Source: Exophiala sp. HKRS030 (lineage: Eukaryota; Ascomycota; Eurotiomycetes; Chaetothyriales; Herpotrichiellaceae). From it: DNA of 64,000 nt. Location of the stretch: the NCBI GenBank assembly GCA_023897205.1, contig JAHWDD010000003.1:5521665-5585664 (forward strand), given 5' to 3'. The position numbers were made by a program, and so were the translations under genes. Shown here in pieces: positions 33,671 to 47,093 of this stretch (position 1 is its first letter; every line of letters starts with the position of its first letter). Below the pieces are notes generated by a model. The model was not told the DNA's origin. It made no database searches and saw nothing but the letters and a program-made list of their open reading frames with translations.

Positions 33671-36600
33671 GGTCGTATATTTGCAGAAACGATATGCAAG
33701 AAAGTGATATGACAAAGAGCCGATCGAGTGGTATAAGTGTTAATGAAACCGTGACCACATGCTGCTACGTGGATTGTGCTTATTATGTCAGAGGAGCAGA
33801 CTGGGGGCACCAGGTATGGGAGAAGGACACCAGGATGATTGGGATCACGGTCAACGGATTTGATCTCTCCTTGACACTGATAGATGAACGGTGCTTTGAC
33901 GATCTTTGCGAGTTGGGAATGACGTTGTTTGGTGGCGATAGGTACGGTCGTGTTTTGACGACTTTGACACGACAGACCAGGTTGTTGCTATGGCAGGCGA
34001 GGCTTGCTGGATCAATTCCTCGTTGAGGGTGTTTTTTTCTGGAATGAACGGATTAATAGGGCGTTGCAAGCGAAGGGAATCAGGGCAAGATCGACAAAGC
34101 ACAGCAAAGGTCAAGAAGGATCAAACCGTGTTTATGAATGTGCAAGGGAGGAGAGCAGCAAGGTGGTGGTATGAGGGCCAAAACACAAAAGGCACGGACT
34201 TGGCCATGGCTGTATGGACTGGGACAACGACCGAATAGCGATCTCGACTGCTCTGGGTTGGGTATGGCAGCCATGGCAGTTGACGGCGTAGGACTTGACA
34301 GATTGAGAAGATTGGTGTCCAAGTTTGGAAGTCTGAAGGATGTCAACGACTGACTTGGGGTTGACACTAGTATAGAAAGCACGCTGATGTAGGAGGCGAA
34401 TGAGGTTCATGCAGCTAACTTCTATGCCGTGTATCAGGTCAGTTTTGTAGTAGTCATTGTACAGAGTCGGTTCTGGTCAAGACTTCTAGACACTCGGTAC
34501 GGAGTGGTAGATTCAACCCTAGCAGTCGAGGACCGAATTTGAATTTGTGCTCGTTGTGGGTTTGCATTTTTGGCTCCTTCCCAGGAGAATGAATGAGGAA
34601 CGAACGGGGCAAGAGCCACCAGGCGAGAGGCGGGAATGGAGGAAGGCCCGTCTCGCCCGGCTGGCCCGTTTTCGTCTTCGGCCTTGCCAGATTCATAGAT
34701 GCACGTGACGAACGGACCAACAATAACAAATGGCCACCTTTGCCACCTTTGCCCGTGCTCGAGAGGTCAAGCCGCAAGAGTGACGAGCAAAACAGCACAA
34801 CAGCAGAAGAGCAAACAGCAAAGCCATCCCTCGCGTGAGAGAGGGGTGGTACATGTTCGGAAGGGGGACCGAGCAATTGTAAACCGCACGGCCAAAAACA
34901 GAACCCAAGCAGTAGCAGCAGCCCACAAAATGAGACAAAAGCAGAAGAGATTGGAATGCCGTGCATTGAGTTTATGCCGCCAAAGCACGCGGACGCGCGA
35001 GGACGGTGTTCCGTATGCAGGACAGATGGCAACCCAAGGACTATTATGAAGAAACTTGACATGAAGAAAAGGCGAGGTTTGAGCGAAACTCTGACTGACG
35101 TGGGTGGTGGTTGTGGTGGTGGTAGTGATGGTCATGCATGCATATCGGTTTACCGGCGTGAGGATAGACGTGAAGGAGGGAGGGATTCAAGGGTGGGAAG
35201 GGCACGAAAGGGGTCCAAGGGTCAAGCCCAAGTAAGTATTTGGCAAGCTTCTAGGTAAAGCGTGGTGAGCACCTCAGGGTCCGTTAGGGATGAGATTCGT
35301 TGATGTGCGGGCAGGGCACCAGGGAGGGGCACCGAGTAGCCCCCAGGCTCCCAACTTCAAGCGCACAAGACAAGCCGGAGCCAGAGCGCCAGACGTCGCC
35401 GAAACTCTTTTACGCGTTTTCTCTGGAGCGGGGACCCAGCGAAAGGTGCTCGAGCTGTCAAGAAGCGCACCAAAGACCTGTCAAATCGTGGTCGTGCTCG
35501 TTAGGCGAGTTCGGAACACTCACGAAATCACGCAAGGGTAGGTGTTTGGGACGAATTACGGAGTAGATACTAGGGCTTTTTGGTAGCTGAATTACCTACA
35601 TAGGTAGGGTTGATACCAGGCGCCTCCAACCCCGGTAGGCAGACGCCCAGTACTGTAAGTACGTAGTAGGTAATGTAGCTATATAACTAAGCTTAGGTAC
35701 TTAGTTAACTGGGTGACTGGCCAACGATGGTGAGGCGTTACGGGCAATGGCGCTTGAGGCTGAAGCATCGTCTGCACACTAGCCAACGTTTGGATCCGGG
35801 GAGTACTGTACACCATTCACAACGTAGACTATAGGCATCACTTAGTTAAAGCCGTTATGAACTGCATACCTAATAACCTACCTACATAGGCACGAAGGGA
35901 CTTGGGAGTCGCTACCCACTGAGGATCAAGTCCCCTTCTTCGGGCCTGAACCTCTTTTGAGCAAATGGATTGTGGGTATCGAGCATCGAGTCTCGAGTCG
36001 AGTGAAGTCTGTAGCCTCCGAGACCGAGACAGAGACAGAGAGGTAAACAGTCGTGACTCTATCTTGAGAACGGACAAGTACCTTGGACGCCACAAGTACT
36101 TCCACATGTGCTCGAAACATGTGCTCGACTAGGTACCGAGTACATGGAGCCACAAAAGGCCCAAGTACCAAGTCCTCAGGCCACGCACATCCACTTTTAC
36201 CAAGGCTTCAGACGAGATCCGAAAAACCATCATCCCTGCACTGTCTTCTACGGATGACCGAAAAACCCACGATTGCGGAGTCAGTCAACAGTTTTGGCGT
36301 CTGGAAGCAAATCGCCCAAAAGACTACTCCCTACGCGCATGCGCAGAATTCTCCCCAGTTTTCCCATCAACACCATTCCTCTTTCTATATCGCACAACCT
36401 GTGAGAATGCCCTCTCGAGCGCCCGCGCCCTCCACTCGGAAACCTTGTTTGTATCTTTTCCCAACCGCTCACCTCTTTTGGGTCAAGGCTTGGCCGAGAA
36501 GGGAGGTCTTACTACTACAGTACCATTCGAACAACGTACCGTTTTATCCGCTATGATGCACACTGCACACTGTCATCCGTCACCCATATTGAGCACCGTT

Positions 36601-37775
36601 TCGACCTGCTCGCGTTTCATAGTCGCGTAGCCAGCGCCAGTCCTGGTGGATATGTAGTCCCGCTTGAATACATCCTTATCAAGCTCTGCAGACTGGCCTG
36701 CTGCTCCGTCCATTCACATCCAAGTCTCTATATCATGAAACACCCCGACACTTTTCAAAGGATTCTTAAGGTTATCGTGCCAACTGTCGATATAGACAGT
36801 CTCCTGAGTCAAGCCAAATCTCCTCGACAACCTTTTTACGTCAAGCACGGCACGGTATGTAGAAGGATTTGTGACTGTGGCAAAACGTGCTCGTGCCGCA
36901 GTCTTCAAGTTTCGGTTTCCCATAAATGTTCGCCCGCTTTCCGTCGTATGCACGCCCCCCTAAGTAATTGGTCGGCCATTTGGTAGCTCCTTTGACTTTT
37001 CTCGACAAATGTTGCCAATCGCATTCGCCTACAAAAGGTTGACTGCTCACCATCGCCGATCTGCTCACTCTGGCTGATGTAAACCTCGGTTCTGTACGTA
37101 CTCGAGCATATCTTTGACCTCCTACGGAGATCTCTATCTCCTCCATAGCTCCAGTCGCCACGCTGCTCTTGGTACTCAGTTGTACCGCTGTCACCCTCAG
37201 AATGGAAGCTACTCTTTCCCAGCCGCGGATTCTGGTGCATTGACTCGACCTGTGCACCGTCCCAATCGTATGATAGAGGTATTCAACTCATACCATTCGC
37301 GAGCTCGTTGTTCTGACGCGCGGGAACCCTCATGCTCGACTCCTCTGATTGCTGCCTTTGTCGTCCAGCCGTTGTCAAGCCTGGTGCGCCACAATATGTT
37401 AATAGATATACTCCAGAAATTGCGGCATACGTAAATCGCTCATGCCTATCACCTTCCTCGCATCGGTGACTGCGTGATAGCCATTGTCCAGCTTCGGACC
37501 AGTTCTTGAAGAATTGGCATATTGAGTGACAAGCAACAACATCTTGATGGAATCATCTCCACAATCTTATCATTCATTTCGTGAACAGATATAAACGAAA
37601 AAGATCGCGTAGTCTGCATTGGTTTTGTTCCAAGTCGCAAACCAAGGTATCAATGCGTCTAGACCCGGTATTTGAAAGGGGGGGGTGATAGATAAGCATT
37701 TGCTTTCGATGATGACCTCCAGCAAAAAGGTTGCCGCTCGACCTGGAAATCAACCGTTGTAGTCCGCAGCAGAAA
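33671..37775. other. Gene-poor stretch of 4.1 kb
   Basis: No gene supported. Several overlapping frames on both strands at 34.1-35.2 kb have no conserved residues. One TACGGAGTA lies at 35557. CGAGT-rich imperfect repeats occur near 35.98-36.01 kb. It probably includes the long 5' leader of the PH-like gene. Confidence 0.45.
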
Positions 37776-38670
37776 TCAACTCTGGTCATTTAATGGAGCC
37801 TCCTTGAGATAGGGCCATCCGGTTTCATCTTCTGGCTTCTCCACCTCCATGCCGAGACACCTTCTTAGACACCTGACTTCGCTCTGTAAACCAGACACAA
37901 TCGCATACTCTTCACCCCACTCGTCTGTTCTGAGCTGGTTCGCGGTCCTGATCATCTCGCACAACCTCAATGCCTGCGCATGCCATTTGTCCCGATCCAG
38001 CCGGCTTTCCAGATGTTCGTCTTTTTCTTGCTGCAGAAGCTGGTTGTAGTGTTTGCGCTGGGAGAGGAATCGAGACTCGATGTCACCACAGTAGTTTCGA
38101 ATCTGCTCGGTCGCCGTGCCCAGGGCATCTTCATATGTTGCGATCAGCGTGGTATTCTCCGTCTGTTCATGCTTGTAGAGAGAGATAATGTGGTTCGCCT
38201 TAGCCAGGTCTCGTTCGAGTTCACGGATTCGTGCTTCTGAGAACAGCACACATTAGCAAAACAACGGTCGTCCAAATCGTCCCCCAATGGATCAGAAGAT
38301 ATAACTCACTGTCTGCATCATGACTCCCATTCCCCTCCTGCACACCCGCAGCAAGACCACCACCATTAACGCCGTTCTGGCGCTTTGCAACCTCTTCTGC
38401 GGTGCGGGTGATGACATTGACCTTCTCACGATTCGCCCTGAGAATCTCGCTCAGTTCCTGGATCTGCACGTATAGGAAATTGAGATCTTGCTGGTGGCCA
38501 ACGGGGAGGGGAGACATGTAGTTGGCCGAAGTCACGACACCGTTGCCGTTGACTTGGCCTGCGTTGGATGCGATTGGAGATGTGCCTGTGCCGACGCCGG
38601 CGCCTGCACCTGCGCCAACGCCGCGGTTGCCGCTGGTGTCGAGGGACGGGAAGTTATTGTTGGTAGCCAT
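37776..38670 (-). CDS. Conserved fungal coiled-coil protein
   Basis: Two exons, 38310..38670 and 37776..38236 on the minus strand, give 273 aa with a 73-nt intron. After a Gly/Ala-rich N-terminus (GVGAGAGAGVGTG), residues 50-110 contain MSPLPVGHQQDLNFLYVQIQ and further heptad-like segments. The second exon is mostly coiled coil (ARIRELERDLAKANHIISLY, QLLQQEKDEHLESRLDRD) and ends ETGWPYLKEAP. The splice rebuilds DKARIRELERDL smoothly. I know similar uncharacterised proteins in moulds but no function. Its neighbour, the Mhp1-like gene, is on the same strand about 520 bp upstream. A role in a cytoskeletal or polarity complex is possible but unsupported. Confidence 0.8.
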
Positions 38671-39192
38671 TGTATCTTGTACTCGGTAGAGAGGTGTAGA
38701 AAATGCGGGAGTTGGTCACGAGAACAAGACGCGCTTGTCTAGCGTTGTCGATGCTGTGATTTCTGTCGAGTTCGTTTGGACAACACGTCCATCTGGGCCG
38801 GGAACAAGAGGAGGTTCGGGGATCATCAGTCCACGCCTGTCTTCTTCATGGTGGGTGATTTTGTGGATAGACGGTAAGTGTACAGTTGGTCCCTCAGTCT
38901 GGCGTCACGGCTCGTTGTTGCAGTGTGATGCAGGTTACAAACGGTAGCGGGGAAATAATCTTCCGAAGACATTAAACGATCGAATCACACTGCTCATTTT
39001 TGCTTTCCTGGATACGTGCAATACGACAAGGACAATTTTTGTTACATTTGCCTTCTTAAACTTGTTGTAATAGTTGTCATACCGAGATTATAGGCGGTCT
39101 CTTCGTCATGTCATTATCCTGGTGCACGTAGTTGGTATATATGAGTCCACCAAATCATTTCCCTGAGATACAGAATCGCTTAGAACGCACAA
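38671..39192. other. Short intergenic gap
   Basis: Promoter of the coiled-coil gene and 3' flank of the Mhp1-like gene. Nothing else is recognised. Confidence 0.5.
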
Positions 39193-42100
39193 TCAAACCC
39201 TTTGAATCTCCAAAATGTCTGCCACACGCTGCGTCCGTCCTTCGCAGGCACTGGCTGGGTCATCGCTGCACAAGAGTCCCTCGGGGCCAATCATCCCTCC
39301 ATTTATTTGTGCAGCCAGTTGTGAATTTCGGAATGCTTCAAACCCTTCGGGGTCCTGTTCCTGGAGCATCAAAAGCTCTCGAGCATTAATTCCAAATTCG
39401 CGAATGACATTGTCGACTCCATCGTGCTCAACCCTCAAGCGAATCTCTTCTCCTCTCAGCGCTTCTAATCTGGCCCGAAGTGCATCGAGCTGCTCTGCTT
39501 CCAAGTCACTGCCACCACTTAAGCCCTGCGTGCTGTCGTCCAAACCTATCGGTTTGAGAATCTCGCGACGCATGCCCTGTCCAAAGCGATGCATTCGGCC
39601 TTCTTCTTCAGTGTATGCTTTGGCGGCGAGGGAAGTGTTTGACGGCGTTCTAGCCAACCTGAGGGCATAGTCCTCTCGGTTGTCCTCGCTCGGGAAGTAT
39701 TCCTCGGCCGAGTTGATGGTGGACAATCCACGGGATTCATCGAACGAAGTTGATGTTTGATCTCCATGGGATGGGTCAGGTGAAGGTAGACCATTTGACG
39801 TTGGCTGAGGAAGTTCTGGAACCTTTGTTTCCGGGTATTCATCTTCGAATCGCTGAATCATGCGTTGCAAAGTCTGATCAAGCATCCATAGGCGCCCTAT
39901 TGCCTGTTAGCACAAATCTGTGGGGGTCGGACAGGTAAGCTTACTATAATTTGCGTCATTCCCTGCTCTGTCTTCTTTGATTAGTACAGGTCGAAGCCGA
40001 GTCCGGATTTTCCTAGCACTTTCGCAGAGTTCCAGGCTCACATCTCGCGGTTTTGAGACACTTCTCCTCTTGGCAAAGCCCTGTCTTGGAGTGGCGGTGC
40101 CACTGCGTGACGGGCTGATATTTCGTGAGTCCGGTCGACTTCCAGCCTCTTTGCTTCCAAGACAGATGCCCAGTGCCTTGACAATGCCTGTTGAGGCTAT
40201 CACATAGTCTTCGTCAGGGGCGGGGTCGTTGACATCAGAATGACCAGGGTATCCTTCCAAGTTGCCCACAATCCGAAGTAGGATTTCTGGAGCATCTTTG
40301 TCAGGGGCTGAACCAGATTTGACGCCCACTTCGCTCAAGGTTGCCCGTTCCATGTTCCTCAAACTATACGCAACCACTTGAGACGCTAACGCTTTGACAA
40401 CTTCACTGCTTTCGGCACTGGGAACTTCTATCTCGATCGCGATAATGGTATCGGAAACCCGTACTGCCGTCATCAAGGACGCGAATACGGCACAAGCTTC
40501 TTCTTGAGCAGATCCTTCTTTCGAATTCATCGCCTGCACGAGTGGTTCGTTCTCCAGAATACTCAAATGTGCCATGTTGGGACAATCCGGTAAGATTTCA
40601 GCTAGGGCAATAGCCTGATCAGGTGTCATGCCGACATTGCTTAAGTGAATGCGCCTCAATGAAGTCAAACGCGGCAGGAGCTTGCGAAGGACTGCCACGC
40701 CCTTGGACGAATTCTTGAACAGCTTGTAATTTTGTGATAGGTCGATAAACTTGAAGTTCTTAAGCTTGGCAAAGGGGGTCAATATGGCAGTCAGATCGTC
40801 CGCTTCAAGGTTACAGTCTGCAAGACTGACCGCGAATAGCGGGTTGTTCTGGTCTGTCGCGTCGGCAATGATGTGGCCAACGCCATGCAAATCATTGCCA
40901 CCGAGATCCAATCCCTCGCAGACACCTGACCTGACGTAACGAGCGATATGGCTTAGTGCATCTTCACTCAGATTGTTGTTGGCAAGACCCAGTCGTCGAA
41001 TCTTGCATTTGATGGCACAGTCGACGAGATCGCGAATGTTGGTGGTGGACAGATTACAGCCAGACAGAACGAGCTCCTCCAGCTTGTCACCAAGCCGTTC
41101 TGACAGAGCATGGATAATCAGAGCACCAAGGTCGAGTGATCGCTGAGATTGATCGTTGGAAGTATGGCTTGTGTTACTGGCGGTGGAGGTTGTCCGGGAC
41201 AGATCTCCTGTTTTGGGGAAGGGAATACCGGAAAGATCGATACCCCTAAGCGACTTTGTCATGTGCATAAACAGTGCGATATGTCTCCAACCTATGTTTG
41301 TAATGCCGGGGTTTTCGGTCAATGAGAGCTTTTCAATGACTCCCATCTGCTCGACGCCACGCTTGCCAGTTGACCTCTTGGGCAATTTTCTATTTGATCG
41401 AGCTTGTTCAGCCGACTTGCAGCCGCTCAAACCGGACAGAATGACACGAACGCCTTCATCGGTGAGTCCACAGTTATCGAGGATGAGTTTTCTGACCGGG
41501 ACAACCGCTAGCCAGTCGGCAATGGTGACAATGTCTTGTAATTGCATCTGAGTATTGGAGAGATCCATAACTGCAACCGTTCCAGGGGCTTCCGCTAGGG
41601 TGGCTGAGGGTTTGCTGATTTGCTCTTTCATGCGACTCAGGATGGTTGTTTCACGCAATTGACAACACCGTTTGTAAATCCGTAGAGGGTCTGTTGTAGG
41701 GCCATCTCCGCGTCTAGGTGTCGACGAACCCGGAGGAGTATTGTTCGGGCTCGAATCTGAGTCATCATCGTCGCGGGTCAACTCCAGTGGTACAAGGCCG
41801 TTTGCCTCAGCGTGCTTTCTCTTTCTCTCTTTCCGCTCCTTTCGTTCTGCTTCGGACCGCTTCTTCTTTTCCTTTTTTCGTGTCATAGTGGGTGCTTGGG
41901 GCTCAGTCGATGTTGCTGCGCCCTCCGTGGCGGTAGACGCGTCTTCGTTATTCTCTTTTGCCTCAATGGCGGAATCTACTTTTGTCTGACCGAGGGCATC
42001 TTTTTCTTCGCTAGAAGTGACAGGATTCTTGAGCGCCGCACCCTCTCCTTTATCCTTCATTCTCGCGTCTTTCGACTCTTTCTTACCATTTACCTGTTTC

Positions 42101-43213
42101 TCAGGAGTCGTTGTAACTTGCTTCTGAGAAGTCGACACCGGCGGCCGAATATGTTGGTCCGCCTCTTCGTCCGCCTGTGAAGCGAATCCGGCGATTTCGA
42201 CATCTACGCAGAAAGCGACTCTTCGGAGTTTATTCTGATCAAAGTCGCTAATCTTGGTTCGTTCTCGATTTTGGTCTATGTTCATGATTCTTCTGGGACA
42301 AATCGCTCCTGTGCTTGCGCCTTTCCCCATAGTTGTATTTGTCGAAGATGAGAGCCTCCTCAGAGCGTTGGACAAGAAGCCGGGGTGTTCAAGTTTCGTC
42401 TCCTTGCCCGCAGCAACCAAAACCGACGGTCGCCGAGGACCAACGACTTGGGGCGCAGGCTTCTGTTCTTGCTTCTGTCCATCTTGCAAAGGTTGGGTCT
42501 TGTTGAACGGATTCGTCAATTCGATCTTGGGACTGGGCTGTGGAGAGGCGCCGTTGGTCTGATGGTTTCCATCTACGGAAGAGTTGCGAGAAGTTGCAGG
42601 TGATGCGGCCGAGGAAGAGAATTTGGAGCTGAAACTCGAAATCCATGAGCTTCTTCTACCATCTTTTTTGTTTGCGGTTCCCGGCTTGAGATTCTTCTTC
42701 GATTCCTCGGTGCTGTGACCTCTCATCAGTGATGGCCGCGCAGGATGGGACGACGTCGATCCGACGGCTCGGGCAGCGGCTGCTTGTAGCGCATCGCCTT
42801 TTTCTTTCGGGGTAAGCACATGTTTCTCGGGTTTGTGATCGGGGCAATAGATTCTGCATCGATGGTCGCAGTCTTGGCCGGAACTGCATCGGGCGGTGGT
42901 ATGGACGGCGGAGGTTCAGAAGTTTCTCTGGATGGGACTGGGCTGGGCTCCCTCGACCTGACTTGGCCATCTCGTGTCTTTGTGTTTTTGTCTCCGGCTG
43001 GCTGAAGATGTTCTGTGGACAGCGTCAGTGCGATTGTTGTTGTGAAGACGAAGCTCAGGTGAGCAAGGAGTGTAGAATGGTGGGAGCAACCGGCACCCAA
43101 GAATAAAGCGAATATTGGTTTGAATGCGACTGAATCATGCAACAATAATACGTACCCTTCTTGGAATGGAGCAACCAGTCGACGTCGAGACCACCCTCGG
43201 CAGCCGCAGCCAT
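39193..43213 (-). CDS. MHP1: Mhp1-like leucine-rich-repeat protein, with apparent frameshift
   Basis: Large protein of the kind annotated in moulds as cell-wall biogenesis/microtubule-associated Mhp1. Exons on the minus strand are 43156..43213, 39945..43012 and 39193..39896. The first gives MAAAAEGGLDVDWLLHSKKG. The second has a Ser/Pro-rich N-terminal third, a Lys-rich stretch (RKKEKKKRSEAERKERKERK) and then repeated LRR-like units from about residue 480 to 830 (KLILDNCGLTDEGVRVIL, LEELVLSGCNLSTTNI, IRRLGLANNNLSEDAL). The third holds a final acidic/coiled segment ending DILEIQRV. The frame shifts once near the GGG run 42829-42831 (plus strand). One extra base joins DAESIAPITNP to EKHVLTPKEKG and gives 1,276 aa. 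A long alternative intron ending near 42.87 kb is possible but would delete a plausible Pro-rich stretch. Confidence 0.82.
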
Positions 43214-45316
43214 TCTGAACGGGCTGGAAATACGGTGCGTCCAACAAAGACAGCACTGAATTATGCGACGATGAAGACGGAGGAGAGAATTTTAGATCTC
43301 TTTTTGAGATACAGTACAGTGTCGACTGTATCAATAATCAGGCGAGAAGCCGGTCTCGTTCAGGCGAGTGGATGGCAGGGCGAGTGAGCGACATCAAAGG
43401 CTGGTGAGATGATGAGAGGCCACTGAGAAAAGAGCGGGGTCTTTGAGGTCTCGGGAATTTGATTAGCTGGCCAGCAATGACGATCGTATGGATGGGGCCT
43501 TTGCTCCCCTTAGTAGAGGGTCTGGATCAGCTGGCTATTAGGGTTGTGACTGGAAGGGCAAATGGCAAAAGGCAACGCTTGTAGGCTGTGCCAGAAGAAT
43601 TATGATTAGCGGTGGTGCCCTCTGTGCCCTCTGTGGCATCTTACATACTCCGTAGTTACTTAGTTAGGCCTCTTAGATCTCTTCCATTAATAGTAGAATT
43701 ACTACCAGTGGAACCTCTGCTTGCTTCCTTTGAGCCTTGCCAGTTTCAACAGCACTTTCGGAAAGCCTCTGGTTTCTGCCGTGTTCTCTCGCCGACGGGG
43801 CCCTGACGGGTTGGAGGGACGGGAATGGCTATGCGGTCATCGCTAAGAAATGCTCGAGAGTTTTTGTGTCTCCGTTGACTCCACCATGGCCTCGAGAACT
43901 CGGGAAGAAGAAGTCGAGCCGAGGGAAGTGGCAGTTAAGAGGCCGGCTGAGGGACCTTGGTATTTCTTAGGTCCAAAGAGCGGTAAAATACTGTGCAGTG
44001 ACTGGCTGTTTGGATTCCTCGAGCCCTGCAGTTATAAAGCAGGCATGGCTCATCGATGTGCCAGCTGTTGTGCCAGCAATTTTGCCCACCAGAATTTACT
44101 GTTGACTACTCCGTAGTACCACAACCAAAACTCACTAATTATTGCGGAGAAGACTTGCAAGGCGCAGTCATGAGATCTGCGAAATGCGGGAGCCCGCAGA
44201 AGCATGTGGTGTCCTGCTTATATGATACACAGCTTTACTATGGCGAGAAAGAAGTAAAAAGGCAGATTCGACTTATCAGTGGATGCCGCTTTATTGCCTC
44301 ACCCGCATCGCATCACATCAGAATTGCCTCAAAAAACCTGTAGGCGGAGACGGCGACAAAATCATTCTCTGCGCCCGGTGCTACAGAGACAAGGGACAAG
44401 ACTTTTGTGTGGCAAGTCTGTGATGCCCAGCCCGAAAAGCTTGCACCATACCCATTAACCAAATCATATGACGTCCAGACTCTTGGACAGATACTGTATC
44501 TACAGCGAAATGCTCAAGTAACTCCGTATCGCTCCCGAAATGTGCTTGAAGAATGCCATTCCTCTCGGCCGCACGCGCAATGTATGAGGCTTATGCCAGC
44601 TGCCATCTGCCATCTGCCATTTCCCACGGCCTATTGCCTATAGCCTATTGCCTATCACAGCCTCGAGCGTCACACATGCCACAGTGAAGAAAATGAGGTA
44701 CGTAATCAGTCTCTTGGATAGGCATCTACCTGGTCTCTCTGGGGCACCTACGGGGCATCTGCTAGGTACAGTACTTGCTGAGTATTATGCACCTAGTTGC
44801 TTAAGGTGGTGGTGATCCATCCAGGTGGGCAAGGAGTGTAATCACTAATTTACCATCCCGACTCGTCAGTCACTGTAGCCAGATCGTCAGTGCTTATGTG
44901 TGCAACATCTGAATCTGAACTCTGAATTTCAGCCTCTTGCTCAGCGCTCACCACCAAAGTCACTGTGGCTGCACATCTTATGTCAGAAGTTCAAACTTTC
45001 AGGGCCAGGTTAGAGCCTCAGACTCGCCCGAAAAGAAACACCGATACAATACGTGGCACATGGTGGGCAGGCTCCAGAAATTCATAGTCATTCTTGCACC
45101 AACCACTTTGATCATGATCTCATTGTGATTTCACATTTCTTTTTGCATTTTTCGTCGTCGACGAGCCGCAGCAAGCAAGGCTCTTTCAACCACGCCAATT
45201 GCACCGACCGAACGAGCAATCTTGCAAGATTACATAATCATCTATCAAGGACGACTACTTGATCAACATGTCAAAGTGGTCAGTCCACGCAACGCCATCC
45301 ACTTCTGAAAAGGACC
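43214..45316. other. Intergenic
   Basis: No gene seen. It has two TACTCCGTA copies (43646, 44107) and tandem GCCATCT then CCTATTG units (about 44598-44655). Short plus-strand frames have no recognisable content. It includes the promoter of the Mhp1-like gene. Confidence 0.5.
44598..44655. repeat. Tandem GCCATCT and GCCTATTG units
   Basis: Three GCCATCT-type units followed by three GCCTAT(T/A)G-type units. Confidence 0.6.
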
Positions 45317-46366
45317 TCAAGAGGCAAGCGAAGCGATCTTCTCCTTGATTCTCTGCTCCCGCTCCTCCTTGGTGATCTTCTTGGTGCGGTACTTCTTGCC
45401 CTCGGCCTTCCACTCTTCCTTGGTCTTCTTCTCGCCCTCGTCCTCGTCCTTCTTCCATGGATCCTCACGGATGGCAGCGTGAGCCTCGGTGTACAGCTCC
45501 TCCAAACCATCGGCTTCGATGTCGTTCTCGATGTACTTGACGAATTGCGACTTGTAGCGCTCCTCGTCGTCATCGGCCAATGTCTCCATGTATTCAGCGA
45601 CGTGACCACCGAAGATGTATTTGCGTAGAGTGTCGGCATCGAGTTCCTTGCTTTCTTGGTCGTAGCCGGGGAATCGCTTCTCGTTGTGAGGAACATAGAG
45701 ACCACCGTCCGAAGCACCCTTTAGGGCACCAAAGATACGGGCACCGGTCGAGGTTCGGTGGAGACCGACATCGAGGAAAGCCTTGAAAGGTCGGCGGCCT
45801 TCGCCATCCTCGCCCTCAGCGGCTTCAGTCAACTTGAACTCTCCATCAGCTTCCTCGACACCGGTGAAATCCTCATCGAGATCGAGCTTCTTGAGAGCAC
45901 GGCGGGCGAGGAGCAGTCCGGTGGCATAGGCGGCAGACCAGTTGGTCAGGCCGTTGTTGATACCATATCTCTTGAGTTCGTGAGCGTAGGCGGCACAGAA
46001 GACCTTGTCACCGGTGAGTTCGGCGGTCACGAGCTGGGCGATGATGTCGCGGTTGGTGAAACGGATCACCAGACGATATTTGGGAGCATTGTACTTGTTC
46101 TTGGCCTGGCTGATCAATCGCTTACGGGCATAGTAGTCGGTCTGTACGAATCCGTAAAGTCAGTCAACCAGCCCTCGACCTCTTGAATCCTATGTTTTCT
46201 CACCTTTCCGGCCCTTCTGCGCTTGTACTTTGTCTGAAAGCGGGAGAAGTAGGGGGAGTTCTTGACGCTGTGAAGAGATTAATTTGTTAGACTTGACTTG
46301 ACGAGGGGCGAGAAGAACGGCATCTTCCTCCGTCTAGGATTGTACTCACAGCTTGGTGAAAGGCAT
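45317..46366 (-). CDS. RPL5: 60S ribosomal protein L5 (uL18)
   Basis: Large-subunit ribosomal protein that binds 5S rRNA and is assembled with L11. Three exons on the minus strand, 46350..46366, 46204..46267 and 45317..46141, give 301 aa, the standard length. The tiny first exon (MPFTKL) and the second (VKNSPYFSRFQTKYKRRRAG) are typical of intron-rich fungal ribosomal protein genes. Hallmarks include KTDYYARKRLI, NKYNAPKYRLVIRF, YGINNGLTNWSAAY, GLHRTSTGARIFGALKGA and PHNEKRFPGYD. The basic/acidic C-terminus KKITKEEREQRIKEKIASL ends it. The frame is fully intact. Confidence 0.97.
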
Positions 46367-47093
46367 GATTGCGGCCTCCAAACTCTTTGGATTTTCAGGA
46401 CTCGCCTGGGTATCTAGATATTCCTCGAATCAGCATTTTGCGCTGCAGACCACTTCCGCAGCAACATGCAAGGATTCTCGCCTTCATCTTGTCGTCGGGG
46501 AGGAGGAATAGGGAAACTCACATTGAAGTGGTTTGTTGTTTGTTGGAACACACGTCGACTGTAAGATCGACTCTTCTGAGAATTCGTCCACCAAGAGGTT
46601 GATGGTGGTCTTTCAAAAAAACCGCCGCAGTGTGCGCTAGTGGCGCCAAGAGTTTGAGTTGATGTTCGGAAGTTGGGTTGGTGACCACCCACCAAAGAAA
46701 GGTGTGCGGCGTAGTGGTAGGGCAATGCGGGGAATTCGCCAAACAACACCATCTGATGATCGGAAGACTTATGTAGCTCTCAAGTCTTTTTGTATGAGCA
46801 CAGAGATACACACACGGAAGTATCCATTACTTGCCAAAAAGTGCATAGATTGATTTCTTCAGATTCATATTATAGGTCATCATAAGAGCTTGCTAATCGT
46901 CTATTCTTTTTCTATCAGATTGTCCAAGTCTCATAGCGTCGTTCATGTCATCAGTCATTCTCATATTATAGCCAGATGCAGATTCAGATCCATATCCATG
47001 CTCGCTCATGCGTATTTTTCCCTTCAAAATTTCAACGCGGTTGATGAGTTCGTAACAGGTTGCCAAAATCGTCGACAGCTTCAATGTCATTCA
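46367..47093. other. RPL5 promoter / membrane-protein 3' flank
   Basis: No gene. The first 200 bp should hold the RPL5 leader and promoter. I recognise no specific element. Confidence 0.5.

Noticed and set aside
34080..35260. Long overlapping frames on both strands upstream of the PH-like gene
   Set aside because: Mirror frames with low-complexity content and no domain or ATG context; treated as shadows.
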